Positions 30,517-37,982 of a stretch of DNA of 37,982 bases are shown piece by piece. A model generated the notes under the pieces. The model saw only the letters and a list, made by a program, of their open reading frames with translations, was not told the DNA's origin and made no database searches. How positions within the stretch are numbered: position 1 is the stretch's first letter; every line of letters starts with the position of its first letter. Source of the stretch: Tieghemiomyces parasiticus (taxonomy: Eukaryota; Kickxellomycota; Dimargaritomycetes; Dimargaritales; Dimargaritaceae); NCBI GenBank assembly GCA_027575765.1, contig JANBPT010000403.1:1-37982 (forward strand), read 5' to 3'. Both the position numbers and the translations under genes were made by a program.

Positions 30517-33323
30517 GATAACTAGTTTGAGGATAGGCACGCCAGGTGATGTATGTGCAGTGCGTAGGTAGAGTGGTTGCAACGGTGAGTAATCTCGTTT
30601 GCCCTAAATTACTGTGGTGTGCGAGTCATACACGAACCAAAGGCAGTAATTTATCTACGCTTCTTCCTCCCCTTTCAGCCCTCCATTAAGATCGAAACCC
30701 AACAGCCAAAGATGGGAAAGGGTCATGAAATTGTTAGCTGACTTAGAGCTTAATTTAAAGGCCTACCCTGACGCAGACTGCTAGAATCGTAGAAAGTTAA
30801 ACATCTAGGGCATGCTATGACTTAATTCGCTCTTAGTCAACGAACCGGTTGCGTTTCTAACTTCTTTTCAACCAATTAGAGAAGTATGCGGTGGCTTCCC
30901 ATCAGTAGGTAACCGGACATTCTCTGGATGTCGCTTAGTCCGAGGCGATCGGTTTCATGCCGGGGGGGGCAGAAAATCAGATTATCTGTGGCTTTTTGGA
31001 AGCAAGGTCAGCGCTATCAAGTTGAAGGAGTTACCAATCAACTTGAAATTTCTCCAGACGTGGCCAGCCTAAACGGACACTGTGCTAGAGAGAAGAAAAC
31101 CTAATAGAAGCAGGTGCGTGCCTAAGCGATCTCTATGGAAAAGCTCTACTTTGGTGTTAATTGGTGAGTTGCGTTGATTGGGAAAATTCAGCATGAGTCT
31201 ATGAAGCGTAGTACATTGGCCGTGAAAGTAGGGACCATCACAAGGTGTCTACCACGGTAATACGTAGGCACCCCAACTTTTTTACCATTTCATCGAACTA
31301 GCAGGCTCATAAGAGGCACCCTGGTTCGGCAGATAAAGATATTGGGTCCATTGCGGCTTGAAAGAGAGTCTGCTTGCCTAGCCTCTTGCAGCGCTGTTAC
31401 TAGCTGCTAGCGAGCGAGGGGTCGGAGTAGGTTTTACTGAAGTGCAAGGAATCAAACGATAACATATGAGCAAGGGGCCGTGCGCGACCTAGAGCGATTA
31501 ACTATAGCAATCTTAAGCGCAAGGTGTGGGGATGGTGTAAACGATCATGGACTAGTAAAATGGATCAAGGTGTGGATAGTGCGATAGGCGGGTAGGAAGT
31601 GGGCAGGAATGCTGTGAATACCAGCAATATAGGAAGTAGTTAGCAAGGCTAGGAAGGAACAGGAGGGGAGGCGGCAGGACTTTGGTTAATATGGTCAGCT
31701 GGTGACCCTGGGCGGACGGTGGCAGGGGATTTGCAGCTCGTGTCGCCTAGTGGGTGGACCTCGCGTGGTTTTGTGGTTAGGTGGTAGGTTTGTAGGTATC
31801 ACCTCTTCTTACTTTATTGACAAGTTATTCAAATTATCGGAGGGATGCTGAAGATGGGGACTAGCAGGCGCGGGGGTCGTAATGGGCCATACTAAAGGTG
31901 CAAGGGGATGGAGAAATAGACGACAAGTAAGGTTGGGTGTAAGTTGTAGGGTTGGTATGAATGATAAGGAGAAAGGTGAAAAGTGAAAGGGTGCGAGGAG
32001 TGTGAATGGCGTTGAGAGAGGTGGGAACGCCATAAATGCCAAGTAGTACGTAATGTAGGTAGCAGACAAAGGAGGAGTCATGGAGGAGAGCTGGGGTCCG
32101 AGTTAATAGAGTCGCCGGCCAGTTGCTACATGAGCTGGGTAAAGTATACAATCTCTAATGGCTGCGTGGGAGGTAATGCAGCCGGGCGGTCGGTGATACA
32201 TCAGCTCCTACAGGTGCAAAGTGTCTGCTGGGAGGGGCTGCAGGGAGATGGATCGTTAGTATTGGTCATCGGGTGGTGGGTGTATATTGGGCTCCACTCA
32301 CCTCCGCCCGAAAATGCAATAGCTAGACAGAATCATAGAGTCATTGGTGGTCTGCGAAAGGGTAAATAAAAAAGACAGGTCACAAGTCTCATATCACAGT
32401 GAATACGAGTTGGGTATGATGTGATATAGACGGGATAACCAGCCCCTCGGACAGAGGTCGCCTATGTGATCAAGTGATGAAACGCACTAGTTGGCCGCGC
32501 CGTAGGTGGCTTGCATAGGACCGGACTGTAGTTCAAGGCTTGGCATAATCCGTGGCCTGCAATTCGGAGGAGACCAAGGATAACCCCGGTTAGTGATAGT
32601 TGTCGATATGACTGCTGTGAGTAAATGGGACATGGTTCAATTGGATGGTAGGTCAGGCGGGGTGCCTGGGGCTAGATGAATTAGCAACTGGGTAGTCCTG
32701 ACCCAGTTGGTTAACATAGCTGCCACTGATCAAGCAGCTAGTATCGTGGTTGAATGTGAAGGACGAGTAAACAAACCAGGCAGTAACAAAGAGCAACGAA
32801 TAGACGGCTTCAGATCAGGTTCCCATGGAATATTACTGCAGGGGAGAATGGTCGATATCGTGAAGGTCAAGTTGCTACTATACTTTAGAGGAATACTCAC
32901 CCTAGTTCGCCCTAAAAAAGAGATGATGGCTACTTTAGCGGTCGAACATGAAGGCAAGGGCCAAACGGAGTGTACTAGTCAAGCCACTTTTTCTTTGTTA
33001 GCTTTACCATCTACATTACCTAAATCATCGGTGCAATAGGAGATGCAATGGAGGTGGCCAGTGGCCAAGGCCTAATCATCTGCCTTGTAGTTGGACTGCC
33101 GCCATTTCGCATATATAAAGAAGTGCATGCACTCTATCCTTAGGCAGTGTAGCATCCATAGTTTTATCTTAAACCACGGCTTCCACCTGCATATAGCCAC
33201 ATTTCCTGTTTTTGTTCATTCCTTCAGCTCTTAATAGCTCCTTACGCAGCGTCATCACCTCGAAATTTCGGCTCAATTCCATACCATCTACCCTACAGGT
33301 CTGTAAACAAAACCATAAGCGCA
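30517..33323. other. Gene-poor stretch, TRM44 5' flank to LRR relic
   Basis: No supportable gene is seen. Purine-rich plus-strand DNA at 31550-32150 produces pyrimidine-coded minus frames that look like noise. An open plus frame at 32707-33039 is protein-like but has no ATG start or recognisable motif. Confidence 0.4.
33112..33119 (+). promoter_or_regulatory. TATA box before the LRR-like gene
   Basis: TATATAAA lies about 205 bases before the ATG at 33324, the same spacing as for other genes here. It supports a once-functional promoter. Confidence 0.45.
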
Positions 33324-33797
33324 ATGCAATCGACTCATACCTCCGATAACTGCGATCAGGGCATCCTTATCCACTGCTGCACTAATCTGACACCTGTGAT
33401 GAGGTATATATCTAAACACGGGCGGAGTATTACTAATGTTACTATCATCATTGGTAAGGCCATATCCAGCACCAACTACACCATGCTTTACAAATTTGCG
33501 CATTACTTGCCTAGCGTGAATACTGTAAGAATGGTGTGTGATGCAGAATATAACAGATGTGCGGGGCATTTCCCACTGGCCAATCTGTTAAAGATGACCA
33601 AGACCGTTATTCTGGAAGCCCAGGATGGCCATGAGGTACCCACCCTAAACTTTAATACTTTATTTAACCTCTTCCCTCGTAAGAGTCAGCTAACCACACT
33701 GACTCTGGGGCATGGGGTTAGAAGGGACCTTTTGGTCCGCACCGCCCTCACTGACCGCTGTCCGCTACTCGAGGAGGTTTTCGTTTACCACCCCTAG
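33324..33797 (+). CDS. LRR/F-box-like protein, short or decayed
   Basis: A 157-residue ATG frame. From about residue 25 it has the rhythm of fungal F-box/RNI-like leucine-rich repeats: YISKHGRSITNVTI, FAHYLPSVNTVRMV, FPLANLLKMTKTVIL, LFPRKSQLTTLTLGHG and ending CPLLEEVFVYHP. Such proteins normally begin with an F-box of about 45 residues and run 350-600 residues. Here no F-box is clear and the frame stops after about four repeats. An upstream open stretch (33210-33345) in another frame may be a damaged N-terminus, joined by an intron ending GATCAG near 33359. A TATA box at -205 argues for a recently active gene. Codon use is A/T-rich, unlike the 23-30 kb genes. Gene or pseudogene cannot be decided. 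Confidence 0.4.
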   Translation: MQSTHTSDNCDQGILIHCCTNLTPVMRYISKHGRSITNVTIIIGKAISSTNYTMLYKFAHYLPSVNTVRMVCDAEYNRCAGHFPLANLLKMTKTVILEAQDGHEVPTLNFNTLFNLFPRKSQLTTLTLGHGVRRDLLVRTALTDRCPLLEEVFVYHP

Positions 33798-36700
33798 GTC
33801 ATTCGGTGCCATCTCAAGCTGCAGGGCGTATACACACCGTAACTGATAGGCATTTTAATATTGATCCTATGTTGACAACCATCTAAGCCTTAATAAAAAT
33901 TGAACTAAATCCTACTAAACTTTTCGTGGCACTCGAATACTTCTCATAATACCTAGTATATGATAAATTAACATTCTTATTATTGATTAATGTATAATGG
34001 CTCGTATTCTTAATGTCAACTGCTTATCGACACGTAGAAGGGAAACCGTTGCTTTAAATACACTGGCCGGACAGAGTATCAGGACATCTAGTCTACCGAA
34101 TGAACCACCGATAATGCTACTCTATGAAGAATTTCCGGCGGAAGAAATCATATCCCTGAAAACCTCCAATAAAGCCCATTATTTACTGCCCTCCTTTCCT
34201 TACAATCCAAGCGGCGGAGCGTCACTTCCAATCTCACCTGTCAAGCCGATTATTTCCTACAACTGGTATGCTCCACAGTATGGCTTGCAATCGCCGTTTT
34301 TCCTTTATATGTGCAAGCCACAATGAACGCCTCTGCTACGGTCTTCCCAGCGGTCATTGGCCCTCTCTCCTCTATTCGATTCGACGACCAACTCGTCCAC
34401 GTACCTCAGCTGTGGAAGACCGGCTTCAACACTCGGTGCTTAAAATGGAATGCCTAAAGTCAATATCCAGTGACTCTACCGTGTCTAACCTATGTCAGTC
34501 ATCTGTTTCAGCCACCATCTATCGCCTGGGTTTCGTTATGTGAAGCAAATTGGCTCCTAAATTCCCCCGAGTACTAACGAGGAAACTGACGCAGGATATT
34601 GTGTGATGATAAGTTGGTAACAGTTACACACAGGCTTCCGGTAAGAAAGCCTCTGCAGTGCCAGTAAAGAGGGTGTAGAAGTCATCGGGGAGAAGGCGTA
34701 GCAGAGTGGTTTTTTGGTAAGGAGAGCAAAATGTAACTCGGAGATAGCGAGTGCTTCGCACCGCCAAGTAATACGAAAAAGTAGATGCCAAAATGGTGGC
34801 TGAGTTTGTCGAGATGGACTCGGTGGTTCATATAGAGATTTTGGACTGTGGGCGTTCACAGCTTTGGAGGTGGCTCTGGAAGGCAGTGGTTTCGTAAGTT
34901 CCTGCGCTAGTAGCGTGAATTCGTGGGGTTCTGCATGGAAGACTCCAATAGTAGGGGCATCCCGGCTGCAAGGAGACCTTTTAATTTCGGAGCTACTTTG
35001 GGCGGTGGGGGCATGCGTTAGCCCTAGTGGGGTCTATAGGCACCACAACCACACTAGAAACTGATCTCGTTACAAAAAAAAAGGTGAATGTCACCACACC
35101 GAGGTGCTAATAACTACTGACGGGTCGGCTCAGGGCAGTTTCTCTTTCGCAAGCCGTTCCCAGTTCCTTCTGGAAAATGGGGATAGTAACTTAGGGGTTT
35201 TCGTTGAAATGATCAAACCTTGCAATACAGGATCCGGCACACCAACTAAAACTAAGTTCGTCCAGGATTGGACCATTGTTATAATGATAAGTTTTCTATT
35301 CATCTCTCCAGGATGTCAAAGTCTATCATTCGGTCTCTGGCTCTCCAAGTGCAATATTAGGGCTTTCATTTCATAACCTGACTCTCAGCGCCAGAGGCTA
35401 GAATGGATCCATACCGGCCTGTATTGCAAAATAGGTTTCTTTGCGAAATGGCGCACCGCAAAAGCAAGTGGCTAGCCCTTCGCCATACCAATCTTGACTC
35501 ACCCGAAGCCACCCCCCCCGAATCGACACCAGTCAAGCAGCGTTGGTGAGCCTTACAGCGCGGGGGCCCGAGATTCCACTGGCACCTGGTTCAGAATTTC
35601 CCTATTCCTGACTTGCATTGGGCAAAGTTTTCCCGGCGACACGCGTTCCCACCTGTGCAAGTATACGGGGATACTTAGTCCTGTCAATTAGGCTGCAAGC
35701 CTAAACCTCGCCCATTACCAGCGAGAGATGTTTTTAGGTTGTTCCTTAGTGGACCTCGCCAGACTCGGTACCAATCATTTCGCCATGAATATAACCGGCA
35801 ACGCAACCTGGAGCGGCCATTGGGACTACTGGTTTGGTTCCCGATGTTCTTCAGTTCTTAAAAAAGCCCCGAGGTGTCCGGAATGGCAGTGAAGAGCCCT
35901 TCAAGCCACTCAGCTAGACGAATAGGACAGGCGATCAGTTCACAAATTTTAGTTAGACGCAGGAGCACGCTAAGCTTGGCCAGAAGTTTAATCAGTATGG
36001 GGGTTATTCTCAAGGCGCAACAACTACATTATGATTAAGAGAGCTCGATGCCGCCGGTACGAGTGCCAATGTATGAACTGAACTATGCACGTGGCAGCCG
36101 AGCCTTATTTGGAACACGTAGGGATGTTGCCTGCTGGGAGCGTACGGGTAGTTCTCAAACGAGTAGGTCCCAAGTGACTAGGCTACGCTAGGGAAGACTA
36201 GAGTAGTACTCATGGGAGGGGACCATTAACGCTCCCTCTCAAAACCTCAACGGTAATGTGGGCCGCCTTGAGTGTAACATGTCTCCTGAAAATGGGGTTG
36301 AACACTGTTTTCATGTACCATGGTAGAGCCATGTATCCCACAATAATCGTAATGAGAGGTCTCTACTCCCACTGAGTTGATAAAATAGGGGTGTTCCTGC
36401 CAGCCGCAGTAGATCCTTACTTACCTTACTGGGGCCTGGGCGGTCAAGCTTACCCAGTGCCCAGGCCGGTGGCCTCGCCTGGCACTACCTTCCACCTTTC
36501 TTGGGTGTCGGGGGTAGCGGGGATACCGGTCTGCGTTGGGTCCTTAGGGGCTCATCGACAGTACATTTTTTGGTAGCGGACTAGCAGGCTTGCCTGCCAG
36601 TCCTTCCTGTATCTACATAAGAAAACGCATTCATCGCATCCTATTGGCACTCCTGTAGATATCTAGATATTCAGGCTTCCATTCAAGTTGGGCCTGGTAA

Positions 36701-37506
36701 CAAAGAGGAGCCTGGCCACCAGTTGGTAATAGGCAATACCGGAGAGTGACATGTCGAACTGCTGGGCTGCTAACATTAGCTAGCATGCATGATGTAGCAG
36801 TCATCTCGGGTTTTAAGTGGTACACGGGTGCTGCAGTCACCGTTGCCATGCTCCCTTCATCCATTCCCAAGTGGTCGCTTGTATCACTGATAGTCCACTA
36901 TGACTCTAGCTTTTGGTTGCGAAGCAGTTCTACCCTGCGAGCCACGACCCCTCCCTAATTTCAGGGTTCTCCACGCGTCCCTTTAGCATCCGCCTTGGAG
37001 GCCTTAAATACTGCCCTAGACTTTACACTGTTACTACATATTTGGCCGGTCCGACAGCCCTCATCAAGGGATACTCATGCCACTTCAAGTTTTATGGCTC
37101 GTCCCCTTGGCACGCCATAACCCTGGAACTGAACCTTCAGCACTTCCTATAACACGCCATAATCGAGTCCAGTAGGTTACGAATCGACCTACTCTGGCCA
37201 TCTGGCATAGGTACCATGCCCATCTCTAGTCCGCAGGACAATGCACATGAAAGCAATAGTAGGTTGCAATTTTCCTGATCGAATGCCCAGCTGACCTTGA
37301 TAGACTAACCCCTTATCACCTCTAGTTACTAGCTAGGCAACGTTCCTCAGAATTTAGGGATGCCGATACTCGACTCATCAATTGGGGACAGCCACTGTGG
37401 ATCATACACCACTTGATTCGCCAGTTCTACAAATGTCATTACATTGTTTAAGATTTTACAAGCCATATGATATTTATTAAATATAATCTCGGTTACTCTT
37501 TACTAC
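33798..37506. other. Gene-poor right-hand region
   Basis: Several modest open stretches read partly like protein (33997-34326 with ATG, 35104-35376, 36913-37152), but they have no domain, no signal and no joining pattern I could support. They may be eroded exons. A 9-bp inverted repeat (GGCCTGGGC at 36433-36441, GCCCAGGCC at 36459-36467) lies in an otherwise plain region. No RNA gene is seen. Confidence 0.4.
36433..36467. repeat. 9-bp inverted repeat, 17-base spacer
   Basis: GGCCTGGGC and GCCCAGGCC are perfect complements. It has no obvious gene context. A smaller GCAGGC/GCCTGC stem lies about 120 bases further on. Confidence 0.5.
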
Positions 37507-37982
37507 TCAGAAACCTCGTACTAGCCAGCAACCATAACAGTCTCTAAAGCCATTTAGTTGGAGACTGGTCAACGCCGATTGCCAGGCGTCCACGACCACC
37601 TCCACCGTGGTAACCTTCTTATCCCTCAGCCACTGTTTGATATTCCCGAACAGCAAAAGGTCGCAGGGGGCCAGGTCAGCAGGACTGTAGGGAGAGGCCG
37701 AAAGAAGTTGAGTTTAAAGGCGGAAATATAGATCTGGGTAGCTGTAGCGCAATATGGTAGTACATTGTTATGGCAGAGCTGTGGAGAGTGATGGTCCAGA
37801 CTTCCACGTGCCTCCACTCAGACCTGGACCATGGTATCCCGCTTATACCCTACAAAGAGTTTGCTGGAGACCTTGACGCCAGGAGGCTTGGCACTCAGGT
37901 GTAACAGGCCACACCTGGTGAAAAAAGAATGGTTGGCATCACCTTGGATATGGTATGTCCCTGGAAGGTATCAGTTAGGACA
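37507..37982 (-). mobile_element. Tc1/mariner transposase remnant, runs off window
   Basis: The minus strand encodes the C-terminal part of a Tc1/mariner (IS630-type DDE) transposase in pieces. The third catalytic block SPYSPADLAPCD is intact, followed by LLLFGNIKQWLRDKKV and a C-terminal tail ending in TGA at 37507. About 35 residues before it, in another frame, is the block that should be HDNA; it reads LCHNNVLPYCA, so the second catalytic Asp is Asn. A frameshift near 37715 and an in-frame stop near 37815 make this a dead copy. Its N-terminal half and terminal inverted repeat would lie beyond the right edge; the other end was not located. Confidence 0.75.

Noticed and set aside
1..37982. 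CRISPR arrays, rRNA genes, prokaryotic operons
   Set aside because: No regularly spaced repeats, rRNA-like sequence or polycistronic arrangement is seen; the gene structure is eukaryotic.

Overview
The window looks like nuclear DNA of a fungus. Its genes are monocistronic, and the conserved ones carry short spliceosomal introns (GTAAGT/GTAGGT donors, pyrimidine-rich NAG acceptors). There are no operons or bacterial ribosome sites. A recognisable BLOC-1 subunit 2, which is poorly conserved in yeasts, together with lineage-specific secreted families, makes me favour an early-diverging fungus such as Zoopagomycota. That placement is inference, not proof.

Region 1 (1-3,570) is strongly CpG-depleted: about 27 CpG by hand count and none in the first ~690 bases. 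It carries AC/TC microsatellites and one probable spliced gene for a Cys/Gly-rich secreted protein (2522-3027). Region 2 (5.0-7.1 kb) is GC-rich and holds two unrecognised genes, one of which begins with a mitochondrial-type leader.

Region 3 (8.9-18.6 kb) is the most distinctive part. Four intronless genes for predicted secreted proteins all lie on the minus strand. A and B share a VPFTSAY/IPYTSAY-QRK block at the same distance from the signal peptide. C and D share an almost identical C-terminal domain. A decaying two-exon gene lies between C and D. At 20.8 kb there is a tiny plus-strand gene for a signal-peptide, acidic-pro, cationic-helix peptide precursor that resembles an antimicrobial peptide.

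Region 4 (23.6-30.5 kb) is conserved. It has an alpha/beta hydrolase of the CLD1/ICT1/ABHD4-5 lipid acyl-hydrolase/acyltransferase family (+). This converges on BLOC-1 subunit 2 (-, 4 exons), with the tRNA-Ser Um44 methyltransferase TRM44 (-, 7 exons) behind it. For both minus-strand genes the exons could be joined with phases matching at every junction. Region 5 (30.6-38 kb) is mostly gene-poor, with an LRR/F-box-like relic (33.3 kb) and a frameshifted Tc1/mariner transposase running off the right edge.

The conserved genes work in unrelated processes (lipid remodelling, endolysosomal trafficking, tRNA modification). The secreted cluster and the peptide are the accessory, fast-evolving part and the best candidates for something undescribed.
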